Assembly: GCF_026427775.1 (NCBI RefSeq)
Contig: NZ_CP044532.1
Location: 2,480,001 to 2,544,000 of the forward strand
Reading direction: 5' to 3'
DNA length: 64,000 bases
Origin: Arthrobacter sp. CDRTa11
GTDB lineage: Bacteria; Actinomycetota; Actinomycetes; Actinomycetales; Micrococcaceae
Below, piece after piece: positions 17,186 through 25,804 of the stretch (within the stretch, counting starts at the first letter, position 1; each line of letters opens with the position of its first letter). The position numbers and the translations under genes were made by a program. Under the pieces are notes generated by a model. It was not told the DNA's origin and did no database searches. It worked only from the letters and a program-made list of their open reading frames with translations.

Positions 17186-18175
17186 CTAGTCCTTGAAGAT
17201 GTTGCCCCAGAGCGTGGGATCATCGACGTTCTCTTTGGTGATGAGCTTGGTGTCGGTCAGCTGCATCTTGGGAACCTGCTTGCCGTCCAGCAGATCAACT
17301 TGGGCCTGAAGGGCCAGGGCTCCCATCTCGAAGGGGTTCTGGTCCATCGTGGCGTCCTGAATGCCCTTGCGGATGCGGTCCAGGGCGAGCGGTGTGCCGT
17401 CGACTCCGACGAGCGGGATGTGGTTTGCGGCTCCGACCGGAGCGTCCTTGTTGATTTGTGAGAGGCCGGAGACGATGCCACGGACCATTTCGTCATTGTG
17501 GCTGAACAGGCCATTGATGCTGGAGTCGGCGGTGAAGTTGTCGACGGTCAGGGAGAGGGCGTTATCTGCAGTCCACTGGGCGTCACGGCCGATGACCTTG
17601 ATATCGGGGGACTGCTTGATGCCCTCTGTGAAGCCCTTGCCGCGCAGAATGGCGTGGTAGGCGCCCTTGGCTCCTTGGTATTCAAGGACGGTTCCCTTGT
17701 TTCCCATGAGTTTGGCCAATGCTTCAGCGCCGAGTTTGCCGGCCTTTTCGTTGTCGAATGCGACGGCGGCGTCGGCGATGTCGCCCGGGATCACCGAGTC
17801 GACGGTGGTGACGGTCTTTCCGGCGTCGTGGATCATCTGGACTCCGGGAACCAGTTCTGCAGAGTTGTTCGGGCTGAGGACGATGCCGTCTACGCCTTGG
17901 GCGAGTTGGTCCTGGATCTGGCTGATCTGGGTGTTGGAGTCACCTTTGGCGTCAAGGACTGTGACCTCCACGCCGAGTTCCTTTGCTTTATCCTTAACGC
18001 CCTGACCGAGGGCAACCATGAATTCAAAACTCTGGCTGTAGAGCAGGACGGCGATTTTCTTTGTCTTGTTTCCGTCGTTTCCTTCCTGGGCGGCGCTTGG
18101 TGCATTGCAGCCAGTCAGGGCGATGGCAGCGGCGGAGATTGCCGCCAGGACCGCAAGTTTGGGTGAGGTCTTCAT
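17186..18175 (-). CDS. Sugar ABC transporter substrate-binding lipoprotein (ribose/inositol type)
   Basis: 329 aa. The signal peptide ends in the lipobox ALTGC (Cys23), so the protein should be anchored to the outer face of the membrane. The mature part is a periplasmic-binding-protein type I fold: KIAVLLYSQSFEFMVALGQGVKDKA, VDGIVLSPNNS, VTTVDSVIPGD, GLFSHNDEMVRGI and IPLVGVDGTPLALDRI. These are CUT2 family traits. Its permease is the gene just upstream (transcriptionally) and its ATPase is three genes further on. The ligand is not predictable, but the enzyme set favours an oxidisable sugar, anhydrosugar or polyol. Confidence 0.92.
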   Translation of the reverse strand: MKTSPKLAVLAAISAAAIALTGCNAPSAAQEGNDGNKTKKIAVLLYSQSFEFMVALGQGVKDKAKELGVEVTVLDAKGDSNTQISQIQDQLAQGVDGIVLSPNNSAELVPGVQMIHDAGKTVTTVDSVIPGDIADAAVAFDNEKAGKLGAEALAKLMGNKGTVLEYQGAKGAYHAILRGKGFTEGIKQSPDIKVIGRDAQWTADNALSLTVDNFTADSSINGLFSHNDEMVRGIVSGLSQINKDAPVGAANHIPLVGVDGTPLALDRIRKGIQDATMDQNPFEMGALALQAQVDLLDGKQVPKMQLTDTKLITKENVDDPTLWGNIFKD

Positions 18176-18240
18176 TGACTTACTCTTTCTGTTGGGTGTT
18201 TAGCTGTGCAGGCTGAGCCGGGTTGTGAGCGGGTGACGTG

Positions 18241-19377
18241 TCAGGCCGGCGTACCGCTGTGCGCTACGGCGGTCCCGGTGGTTGTGGTGCCGGCCGTCTT
18301 CGGGTCTGTCGACGGCGGCGGCCCGATCTTGCGTTTCCGTGACAGGTTCTTTTGGACGTACTTGTAGCGGTACACATCCAGGGCGGCGGCGGCGAAGATG
18401 ACGACGCCTTGGACAATCCGGTCGTACGAAGAGGGGATGCCGAGTAGGTTTACGGCGTTGGAGACCATGGCGATCAACAGCACACCGAGCAGGGTGCCCT
18501 TGATGTTTCCCTGGCCGCCGAAGAGGCTGGTTCCGCCGATGACCACGGCAGCGATGACGGTTAGTTCAATACCGTCGCCGGCACGGGGGCTTCCGGAGGC
18601 TAGCCGCCCGGTGAGCAGGAGCCCGGCCATGCCCGCGGAGAGACCGGCGATGATGTAGGCGTTCATGGTGACGCGATCGACGCGGATCCCTGCCAGCAGG
18701 GCTGCTTCCTTATTGCCGCCAACGGCGTAGATGGAGCGTCCGTAGGTGGTACGGGTCAGGGCAAGGTGAGCCAGGAAGGCCAGTACCAGAACGGCCGGTA
18801 TGAGCAGGGGGATCCCTGCGATTTTCGCGCTGACCATGTCGGTGAGGACCTTCGGCACGGGTGTGATGTTGCCGCCGTCGGAGTAGGCGAAGGCGATGCC
18901 CGAGCCGGCGGAGAGTGTTGCCAGTGTCGCGATAAGTGGGGATATGCCCAGCTTCGTGACCATCAGCCCGTTGATGGCTCCGACTCCGGCACCAACCACG
19001 AGGCCGGTCAGGAGTCCGACTGCCGGCGGCATGTTCATGTTGACGATCACGCCCATGGACAGCACGGACGACAGGGCAGCTGTCGAGCCCACCGAGACGT
19101 CGATGCCGCCGGTAAGGATCACGAACGTCATGCCGATCGCGAACACTCCGAGGATCGTGCACTGGTAGAGCAGGTTTACCAGGTTGACCGTGGTCAGGAA
19201 TACCGGGCTGAGGAACGTCAGCAGTACACCGAAGAGCAGGACGACGACGAGCAGGCCCTGCGCACCGATGAAGTCGCCGACGCCGGATAGCCGTGAACGT
19301 GACTTGTCTTGGAACTTTCCGGGGCCAACCTTCCCGGAAACCGGACCGGCGGGGCCGGTGGCTGTATGTGGCTGCAT
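18241..19377 (-). CDS. Sugar ABC transporter permease (RbsC type)
   Basis: 378 aa from ATG 19377 (GGAGA 7 bp upstream). An in-frame TTG at 19395 is the less likely alternative. There are about ten hydrophobic segments. The conserved CUT2 stretch GMTFVILTGGIDVSVGS lies in the N-terminal half, and the GIRVDR-containing loop and AVVIGGTSLFGGQGNIKGTLLG lie in the C-terminal half. The N-terminus (about 40 residues) and the C-terminus (rich in Thr, Gly, Pro) are cytoplasmic tails. It is followed at 65 bp by the binding-protein gene. Confidence 0.92.
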   Translation of the reverse strand: MQPHTATGPAGPVSGKVGPGKFQDKSRSRLSGVGDFIGAQGLLVVVLLFGVLLTFLSPVFLTTVNLVNLLYQCTILGVFAIGMTFVILTGGIDVSVGSTAALSSVLSMGVIVNMNMPPAVGLLTGLVVGAGVGAINGLMVTKLGISPLIATLATLSAGSGIAFAYSDGGNITPVPKVLTDMVSAKIAGIPLLIPAVLVLAFLAHLALTRTTYGRSIYAVGGNKEAALLAGIRVDRVTMNAYIIAGLSAGMAGLLLTGRLASGSPRAGDGIELTVIAAVVIGGTSLFGGQGNIKGTLLGVLLIAMVSNAVNLLGIPSSYDRIVQGVVIFAAAALDVYRYKYVQKNLSRKRKIGPPPSTDPKTAGTTTTGTAVAHSGTPA

Positions 19378-19422
19378 GGTTGTATCTCCAGTCAATTCGA
19401 CACTTCCTCGGGTCGGAAAGTG

Positions 19423-20466
19423 CTAGTGGTTGCCGAAAAGTTCGGCGTTGGTCTTCAAGGAAATGGGCGCACCGTCCTGGCGGGCGGAGTCGGCGGTGGC
19501 CATGACGAGCTGCAGGCTCTGGATGTTGTCGGTGACGTCTGTCTCAGCCTTATGCCCTGTTTCGATGGCGTCGCGGAATGCTGCGAGCGTCCCCAGGCGT
19601 TCCTCGACTGGCAACGGGTCCAGGTCGACGTGCATGACGCCGGAGCGTTCCACCGCTCCGGCGAGGAAAACGGTGTCGAACAGTGAGGCGAAATTGATGG
19701 TGACTTCGTTGTTCTTCCACGTGATGGCGCCCTTGCTGCCTTGGATTTCCCAGTCGCCGTCCCAGCTGGTTTGCGGGCCGTAGGAGCTCCATGAACCGGT
19801 GTATACGACGCGGGCACCGTTGCGGCCGTCGAACTGCACGACCGCGGAGGCGTTGCCCTTGAACCTGGAAGTGCCAGTGTTCCAGGACCGTGCGCGGACG
19901 GCGGTGGGTTCAATGCCGACGATGCCGCGGAGCTGGTCAAGGTGATGGATCATGGCGTCCACGATGAGGGGTTCATCCATTTCGAGCCGGAACCCTTCGA
20001 ACGGCGGGTTCTTCTTGTAGTCGATGAAGACGTGCTCGAGGTCCCCGATGACCCCTTCGCGGATGAGGCGCTGAACAGTGCGCGCGGCGCGCTTGAAACG
20101 GTAGTTCTGCGACACCATGGCCTGTTTGCCGGATTTTTCGGCCGCCTCGATGATGCGGATGCCGTCCTCAAGGTTGTGGGCGAGGGGCTTCTCTATCAGG
20201 GTGTGCACGCCGGCCTCAAGGGCCGGGATGGCGACGGCTGCATGGAACTCGGGCGGGACGATGACCAGGACAGCGTCGAACGTTTCCTTGTGCTTCAGCG
20301 CTTCCTGGATAGTGGCGTAGGCGGGGATTGCGTACTGTTCACCTGCGGCCCGTGCGGCGTCGGGGTTGACGTCGACGACGCCGGCCAGCTCCCAGGTTTT
20401 GCTTTGGTGAATCACGTTCAGCCATGAAGCGCCCCACGCGCCGAGGCCTACCTGGATGATTTTCAT
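19423..20466 (-). CDS. Gfo/Idh/MocA-family oxidoreductase (second in operon)
   Basis: 347 aa. The N-terminal Rossmann fold has VGLGAWGASW and VVDVNPDAA (Asp favouring NAD). The catalytic-loop motif is LIEKPLAHN (EKP signature), and the C-terminal domain has the MIHHLDQLRGIVG His-containing motif. AAGGAG precedes the ATG, which overlaps the upstream stop by 4 bp. Members oxidise or reduce sugar or polyol hydroxyls, often at C3. With a second family member and three TIM barrels it could be the oxidising or the reducing partner in a keto-sugar pathway. Confidence 0.88.
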   Translation of the reverse strand: MKIIQVGLGAWGASWLNVIHQSKTWELAGVVDVNPDAARAAGEQYAIPAYATIQEALKHKETFDAVLVIVPPEFHAAVAIPALEAGVHTLIEKPLAHNLEDGIRIIEAAEKSGKQAMVSQNYRFKRAARTVQRLIREGVIGDLEHVFIDYKKNPPFEGFRLEMDEPLIVDAMIHHLDQLRGIVGIEPTAVRARSWNTGTSRFKGNASAVVQFDGRNGARVVYTGSWSSYGPQTSWDGDWEIQGSKGAITWKNNEVTINFASLFDTVFLAGAVERSGVMHVDLDPLPVEERLGTLAAFRDAIETGHKAETDVTDNIQSLQLVMATADSARQDGAPISLKTNAELFGNH

Positions 20467-21599
20467 TTACTTACTCCTTCTAGTTCTTTGACCTCTGGGA
20501 CGGCGACCCACTCGCCGCCCTTGCTCGATGCGATGATGCTTTCGGTAAGGACCGCTGACCTGAGGCCGTCCCTAAAGGTGGGCAGGCCATCTTTGATGTC
20601 TCCGTTGATTGCGGCATAGGTATCGGAGACGAATGCATTGAAAGCATCCTGATAACCCTGCGGATGTCCGGCCGGCAGGACACTGAGCCGTGCCGCTTCG
20701 GGGCTAAGCGCGTCCGGGTCGCGGACAAGCAACTGTGAACCCGCCCGTTTACCAAGCCACAACGTCTCCGGGGCTTCCTGGTCGAACTGGAGGGTGCTCT
20801 CCGCACCCGAAATCTCAACCATCAGGCGGTTCTTCCGTCCAGGTGCAACCTGGCTGACCAGGAGGTTTCCCACGGTGCCGGCCTCAGTCGTGAAGACAGC
20901 CGCAACGAGGTCCTCGGTGTGGACGTCCTTGTGGTCTGCCCGGCCGGAGAAGAGAGTGCGGCTCAGGGCCCCGACCTGTGTTATCCGGTCCCCGCTCACG
21001 AATTCGATGAGGTCGCACAGATGGGACCCGATGTCGGCGAACGCCCGCGACGGGCCACCGAGGCCGGCGTCCACCCGCCAGTTGTCGTCGTCCTGGGAAA
21101 GAAGCCAATCCTGAAGGTAGGAACCCTGAATGGTGGAGATCCGTCCCGTTTGGCCGGATGCAATGCGTTCCCGGGCTTCCCGAACCATCGGGTGGAACCG
21201 GTAGACGAAGGGAACGGTGGCAACCGTTCCGGCCGTTGCAGCCAGCTCCACGAGCTGGGTGGCGTCCTGCACGTTCGTAGCCAGAGGCTTCTCGCAGACA
21301 ACGTGCTTGCCTGCTTTCAGCGCGGCCTCGGCCAGAGCGTAGTGGGTGGCGTTCGGGGTGCAGATGTGGATGACATCGATCTTGTCGTCCTGGACGAGGT
21401 CCTGGACGGAGGCGTAAGCCTGTTCGACACCCAGCCGGTCTTTCGCGCGGGCGGCACTGGCAAGGCTCGAGGATGCGATGCCGGCGATCGCCGCCCCTGA
21501 AGCACGGGCGGCTCTGCTGTGCACCTCAGCCATGAACCCGGCACCGACGAACCCGGCCCGTAACCGGGAGGGGGCTGTCGTGGTTCTCTCGTTTTCCAT
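20463..21599 (-). CDS. Gfo/Idh/MocA-family oxidoreductase (first in operon, levoglucosan-dehydrogenase-like layout)
   Basis: 378 aa and the first gene of the minus-strand operon. GAGFMAEVHSRAA and SSSLASAARAK form the dinucleotide site, VCEKPLATN is the EKP motif, and GSYLQDWLLSQDDDNWR followed by RAFADIGSHLCDLIEF resembles the substrate domain of characterised family members such as levoglucosan and inositol dehydrogenases. The C-terminal YQDAFNAFVSDTYAAI is also typical. The ribosome-binding site is weak. The gene starts about 250 bp from the divergent ROK gene, across an operator-like repeat region. It is probably an NAD-dependent sugar 3-dehydrogenase; the exact sugar is open. Confidence 0.87.
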   Translation of the reverse strand: MENERTTTAPSRLRAGFVGAGFMAEVHSRAARASGAAIAGIASSSLASAARAKDRLGVEQAYASVQDLVQDDKIDVIHICTPNATHYALAEAALKAGKHVVCEKPLATNVQDATQLVELAATAGTVATVPFVYRFHPMVREARERIASGQTGRISTIQGSYLQDWLLSQDDDNWRVDAGLGGPSRAFADIGSHLCDLIEFVSGDRITQVGALSRTLFSGRADHKDVHTEDLVAAVFTTEAGTVGNLLVSQVAPGRKNRLMVEISGAESTLQFDQEAPETLWLGKRAGSQLLVRDPDALSPEAARLSVLPAGHPQGYQDAFNAFVSDTYAAINGDIKDGLPTFRDGLRSAVLTESIIASSKGGEWVAVPEVKELEGVSK

Positions 21600-21645
21600 G
21601 CAGAAACCGTGACACGCAGCACATGGCTTTCGTCAGTCAGTCAGC

Positions 21646-21711
21646 AAAAGTCTGCACCATTTGACGCTAGAGGCGCTGGACTGCGCGGCAAAGTTGCACT
21701 TTTTGATGCTA
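21646..21711. promoter_or_regulatory. Direct-repeat operator candidate between ROK gene and sugar operon
   Basis: AAAGTCTGCACC... (21647-21669) and AAAGTTGCACTT... (21690-21711) are a near-identical 22-23-bp direct repeat, both ending TTTGAyGCTA, spaced 43 bp (about four helical turns). The second copy contains the palindrome AAAGT-TGC-ACTTT. The location in the divergent intergenic space suggests ROK-repressor sites. Confidence 0.5.
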
Positions 21712-21845
21712 CGGGCGTCGATGAGTGGACGGGAGCAAGCGGGCACTCGACACTGGGTGACATGATCCCCCCTCGGGGTTCTGTGAGCCTGATGCACGAC
21801 CTCAGTGTCACCATTCACATCTTTTGAGCCCCGAAACGGAGAGTC

Positions 21846-23063
21846 ATGGACAACGGCGGTCCCGGCGAACTTTTACCAATCCTGCGCGACGGACGCCCGC
21901 GAACCAGGGCAGAACTGGCCGGGATAACGGGCCTGGGTCGGGCTGCCATCAGTTCCCGCCTGGAGCCGCTCCTAAAACTCGGACTGGTTATCCCCGTATC
22001 GGATGCGCCTTCCACTGGAGGCCGCCCCTCGGCGCGACTAGCCTTCAACCCGGGTGCAAGGTTGGCCGCTGCCGCTGACGTCGGCGCCACCCACGCCATC
22101 GTGGCTCTGACGGACCTGTCAGGGAGGGTACTCATGGAAACCACGGAGCGGCTTGAGATCTCGAGTGGACCCAAAGCTGTTCTGGACTGGCTGTTGACGA
22201 CGCTAAAAGGCCAATTGAAAGCGATGGAGCGTCCGACAGCGGATGTCATCGCCGTCGGTATCGGGCTACCCGGTCCCGTTGAACACTCCACCGGAAAGCC
22301 AACCAGCCCGCCGATCATGCCGGGATGGGATGGGTTCGATGTTCCCGCTTACGTTCAGCAGACCTTTGACGTTCCCGTACTCGTCGATAACGATGTCAAT
22401 CTCATGGCCCTCGGCGAGCGGGCGAAACGTTGGCCTGACGAGGACAACATGATCTTCCTTAAAGTCGCCACCGGTATCGGCTCGGGGGTTGTAAGTGGGG
22501 GAATGTTGCAGCGTGGCGCAGCAGGGGTCGCTGGGGACGTCGGCCATATCGCCGTTTCCAGGGGAGCAGGAATTCTATGTCGCTGCGGCAAGAGTGGCTG
22601 CCTGGAGGCCATCGCAGGCACTCCGGCCATCGCCAAGCAACTCCGCGGCAACGGACCTGAGGCAATCACCGGAAATGACGTCGTCCCGCTCGTTCGTTCC
22701 GGCGATTTGGCTGCTATTCAAGCCGTCCGACAGGCCGGACGCGACATCGGGGAAATGCTCAACATGTGCGTAAGCTTTATCAACCCCGCGCTGATTGTGG
22801 TGGGCGGATCGCTTTCACATTCCGGAGAACATCTGATCGCCGGAATACGTGAAACGGTCTATGCACGCTCAACACCTTTGGCGACCCAGCACCTGAATAT
22901 CACCCAATCCGAAACCGGGCGGGAAGCTGGAGTGATTGGGGCGAGCATCTTGGCCGTCGAATATGCCCTCGCCCCTCATCGGGTCAATGACCTCGCGAAG
23001 ACGCTGCATTCCGCCGGCCGCGACGATACCGACGATCTGCAGAAAGTGGAGCACGTCGCGTAG
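21846..23063 (+). CDS. ROK-family transcriptional regulator
   Basis: 405 aa. N-terminal winged HTH (RTRAELAGITGLGRAAISSRLEPLLKLG, residues about 17-44), then a sugar-kinase-like domain: AAADVGATHAIVAL, AVGIGLPGPVEH, VLVDNDVNLMALGE with the catalytic-type Asp, and the ROK zinc motif CRCGKSGCLE. The ROK kinase fold is retained in repressors as a ligand-binding site, but the loop here has GDVGHIAVSRGAGI. It is divergent from the eight-gene sugar operon and most simply its repressor, released by the transported sugar or a derivative. Confidence 0.9.
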   Translation: MDNGGPGELLPILRDGRPRTRAELAGITGLGRAAISSRLEPLLKLGLVIPVSDAPSTGGRPSARLAFNPGARLAAAADVGATHAIVALTDLSGRVLMETTERLEISSGPKAVLDWLLTTLKGQLKAMERPTADVIAVGIGLPGPVEHSTGKPTSPPIMPGWDGFDVPAYVQQTFDVPVLVDNDVNLMALGERAKRWPDEDNMIFLKVATGIGSGVVSGGMLQRGAAGVAGDVGHIAVSRGAGILCRCGKSGCLEAIAGTPAIAKQLRGNGPEAITGNDVVPLVRSGDLAAIQAVRQAGRDIGEMLNMCVSFINPALIVVGGSLSHSGEHLIAGIRETVYARSTPLATQHLNITQSETGREAGVIGASILAVEYALAPHRVNDLAKTLHSAGRDDTDDLQKVEHVA

Positions 23064-23282
23064 ACAGCCCATTGAAGTGCATCTCACCCGGGCCTGCGCC
23101 GGCGCCAGAACGCGTCGTGTCGGGTGCCGAGACCAAACGCGCAACGCACCAACCAATCAAAGGTGGACGCAGGTAAAATGGTCCTGACAGCTGAAGTCTT
23201 TTCCGGCCGGTCTTATGAGCCACCGCAACGTCGTGGCAATTCTCAAGGCCACCGTAAAGATCAGGTGGTCCAGGAGGATGGC

Positions 23283-24311
23283 ATGCCTCAGTCAGATAAC
23301 GAGAACAGCGGCCGTCTGCGACTCTATAAAGTGCCGGAGGGGCTCAATCCTGAACAAAGGTTCGAGCATTGGCGAGTGTGGTACGGCAGTGCCGTCGAAA
23401 CCCCAATGCGGTTGGAAAAGTCGACATCTAAGACTCCGGTGTCCTTCAATCCCACAGCTGTTAATCTTGCCGGGCCGGGCTTCAGCCTCATAGAAATGCA
23501 CAACGCCCCCGCATTGGGCTCGTGGGCGCCGAATCCCGACGCCACTGATGTGCGCCTGGCCTACTTCCGTAAAGCGCCGGGACTGACACTCGCTCTCAAC
23601 GGCGTGCCTGAGCCAATATCCCCGGGCTCCGTTAGGTTCATCGATACTTCACGGGGCGGACATTTTGAAGCGCCCGAAGGCTTTCACGCTTTGCAGCTCA
23701 ACATTGATCGCAGCAGCCTGAATGTGAGCGAGGCCGAACTAGGCTCCCTGCTTCGCCTGCCTGACCTGGCAAAGCACCCAATTGTGGGCACTTTCCTGAT
23801 CCCTGCGCTGATGAGCTGGAAGCGGCCGGGCATCGATCGCGAAGCACCGGGAACCGCGGACATCCTCCGATCCGTAATGGCAACCCTTGTGGGCTCCCTG
23901 CTCGAAACGCCGGTCGACGATGAGGCGCAGAGACCGGCACTCAGCCGGGCTATAAAGAAATACCTTGATGCCAGCTATGACAACCCCGATCTGGACGTGA
24001 TGATGGTCGCCGAAAGGTTCAACCTCTCCCGTCGCTCTTTGTTCTACTTTTTCGAGAATGAAGAACTCCGCTTGGGGGAGCGCATACGTGCCTTGAGAAC
24101 GCGGAAAGCGCTCGAACTCCTCCTTCAGGCCGAGGCCAAAAGGACCACCTACTCAGAAATTGCGGCAACGTGCGGATTCACCAATGTGCAAAGCATGCGC
24201 CGTGCGGTGAAAGAGTTCACCGGGATGAATGTAAGGGAGATCCATCGATCAGAGACCGTCGTTCATGTCGCGCTACATCAATTGCGGGCGTCGCTGAACC
24301 CTGGCGCTTGA
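23283..24311 (+). CDS. AraC-family transcriptional regulator
   Basis: 342 aa from ATG 23283, which has AGGAGG 6-8 bp upstream; an in-frame extension to 23124 is not favoured. The N-terminal half resembles the AraC-binding-like domain 2 (FRKAPGLTLALNG, SPGSVRFIDTSRGGHF). The C-terminal pair of HTHs covers LDVMMVAERFNLSRRSLFYFFEN and YSEIAATCGFTNVQSMRRAVKEFTGM near residues 240-320. It may regulate neighbouring catabolic genes. The adjoining operon already has a ROK regulator and the next genes downstream are of different composition, so its target is unclear. Confidence 0.85.
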   Translation: MPQSDNENSGRLRLYKVPEGLNPEQRFEHWRVWYGSAVETPMRLEKSTSKTPVSFNPTAVNLAGPGFSLIEMHNAPALGSWAPNPDATDVRLAYFRKAPGLTLALNGVPEPISPGSVRFIDTSRGGHFEAPEGFHALQLNIDRSSLNVSEAELGSLLRLPDLAKHPIVGTFLIPALMSWKRPGIDREAPGTADILRSVMATLVGSLLETPVDDEAQRPALSRAIKKYLDASYDNPDLDVMMVAERFNLSRRSLFYFFENEELRLGERIRALRTRKALELLLQAEAKRTTYSEIAATCGFTNVQSMRRAVKEFTGMNVREIHRSETVVHVALHQLRASLNPGA

Positions 24312-24376
24312 CCGAGTTGGCGGAGGGAGCTAAAGAACTCCCTGGCCATCGCCTCAAACGAGTCATTCTCCACTCG

Positions 24377-24401
24377 GACCCGGGTTCGTAGTGTCCGGGT
24401 C
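24377..24401 (+). terminator. Hairpin after the AraC gene
   Basis: GACCCGG (24377-24383) pairs with CCGGGTC (24395-24401) over an 11-nt loop, 65 bp after the AraC stop and about 85 bp before the AAA+ gene. There is no U-tract; it is a weak terminator candidate. Confidence 0.35.
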
Positions 24402-24486
24402 AGCCGCTCAGCCCGTTAACGGCTTCAGGGGATGGAAAGCATCGTTCAATCGTGCGGCACCCATGGATGGACCCTAAAATGGATGC

Positions 24487-25521
24487 ATGGCTCCCGGCCG
24501 CAATCCGCTCGACGACCTGCGTGAAACCATCGGCCATCTGGCCGATCAGCTCAAGCTGCCCGGTTCGGAGCGCGTCGACGACCTGGTCGGCGATCTCATC
24601 GGTGCGAAGCCCGGCCCGGCCCGGCCGCTGTCCGAGGTGCAGGCTGAGCTCGACGCGCTGGTCGGACTGGAGACCGTGAAGGAACAGGTGCGGGCTCTCG
24701 TTGCACTACTCCAGGTTCAGGCCCGCCGTAAGGCGCACGGCCTGCCGGAGGTGGCCACATCACAGCATCTGGTGTTCCTCGGAAACCCAGGCACGGGCAA
24801 GACCACCGTCGCGCGGCTCCTGGCCGAGATGTACCGCGCGGTCGGTCTGCTGCAGAAAGGCCACCTGGTCGAGGTCGACCGTTCGGGCCTGGTGGGGCAG
24901 TACGTGGGCGCGACCGCCATCAAGACAGATCGGGTGATCCGGCGTGCGCTGGACGGCGTCCTGTTCATCGACGAGGCCTACGCGCTGGCCCCGGAGGACG
25001 GCCGGATGGACTTCGGCCCCGAGGCGATCGAGGTCCTGCTCAAGCGGATGGAGGACCACCGCCACCGCCTGGTGGTGATCGTGGCCGGGTACCCGCGGCT
25101 GATGGAGTCCTTCCTGCTCTCGAACCCCGGACTGCGCTCCCGGTTCGCCCGTGAGATCACGTTCCCCGACTACTCCGTCGACGCACTCCAGACGATTTTC
25201 CACCAGATGCTGGCCCAGCACGAGTACACACTGGAGCCGGGTGCGGATCAGATGTTGCGCCGCATCTTCACGGGGCTCCACGCGGGCGAGGACTCCGGCA
25301 ACGCACGGTTCGCCCGCACGCTGTTCGAGCAGGCGCTCAACCGCCAGGCGCTGCGGCTGTCGCTCGACGAGGAACAAAGTCTTGATGCGCTCGATCGTGA
25401 GGCCGTCATGACGCTCACCGCGGACGACATCGTCGAGGCCGCGCTGGCTTTGGGCGAGGAGCCGGAGCCGGAACCGACGCCGGAACCGGAGCGGTCACGC
25501 TGGTGGCGCTGGCTGGTCTGA
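24487..25521 (+). CDS. CbxX/CfxQ (SpoVK)-type AAA+ ATPase, orphan
   Basis: 344 aa. After an N-terminal helical segment containing ELDALVGLETVKEQVRALV, a single AAA+ module follows with Walker A GNPGTGKTTVAR (residue about 98), the pore-loop-like segment GLVGQYVGATA, Walker B GVLFIDEAYAL, sensor-region VIVAGYPRLM and arginine finger GLRSRFAREI. The tail is Glu/Pro-rich (EPEPTPEPE) and ends RSRWWRWLV. Family members include the Rubisco activase CbbX and the type VII secretion ATPase EccA. Neither Rubisco nor ESX genes are in this window, so it stands alone. It is more GC-rich in third positions than the AraC gene before it. Confidence 0.85.
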   Translation: MAPGRNPLDDLRETIGHLADQLKLPGSERVDDLVGDLIGAKPGPARPLSEVQAELDALVGLETVKEQVRALVALLQVQARRKAHGLPEVATSQHLVFLGNPGTGKTTVARLLAEMYRAVGLLQKGHLVEVDRSGLVGQYVGATAIKTDRVIRRALDGVLFIDEAYALAPEDGRMDFGPEAIEVLLKRMEDHRHRLVVIVAGYPRLMESFLLSNPGLRSRFAREITFPDYSVDALQTIFHQMLAQHEYTLEPGADQMLRRIFTGLHAGEDSGNARFARTLFEQALNRQALRLSLDEEQSLDALDREAVMTLTADDIVEAALALGEEPEPEPTPEPERSRWWRWLV

Positions 25522-25804
25522 CCGAATCTGCAGCGGCTGTCAAGCGAATGCCCATCCCCCGAGCGGGAAAAGCTCAACTATTCCACTGTCGTGCAACGGG
25601 AGCCGCATGTGGTGGCTATGTCCTGCCAAAGTAGCCGTAAAGAAAACGCGAATCCCTGTAGCCATTCCGGGTCTTTAGCCCGCGGCGTCCAGTGAGTGGC
25701 GAAGGCGCTCGCCATACTCCGCGACGCGCGGGCCGGTTAGGATAGCGATCACTGGAATATGCATCGACCAGCTGAACCAAGGCCAGGATCGCAAGGAGGC
25801 GCTC

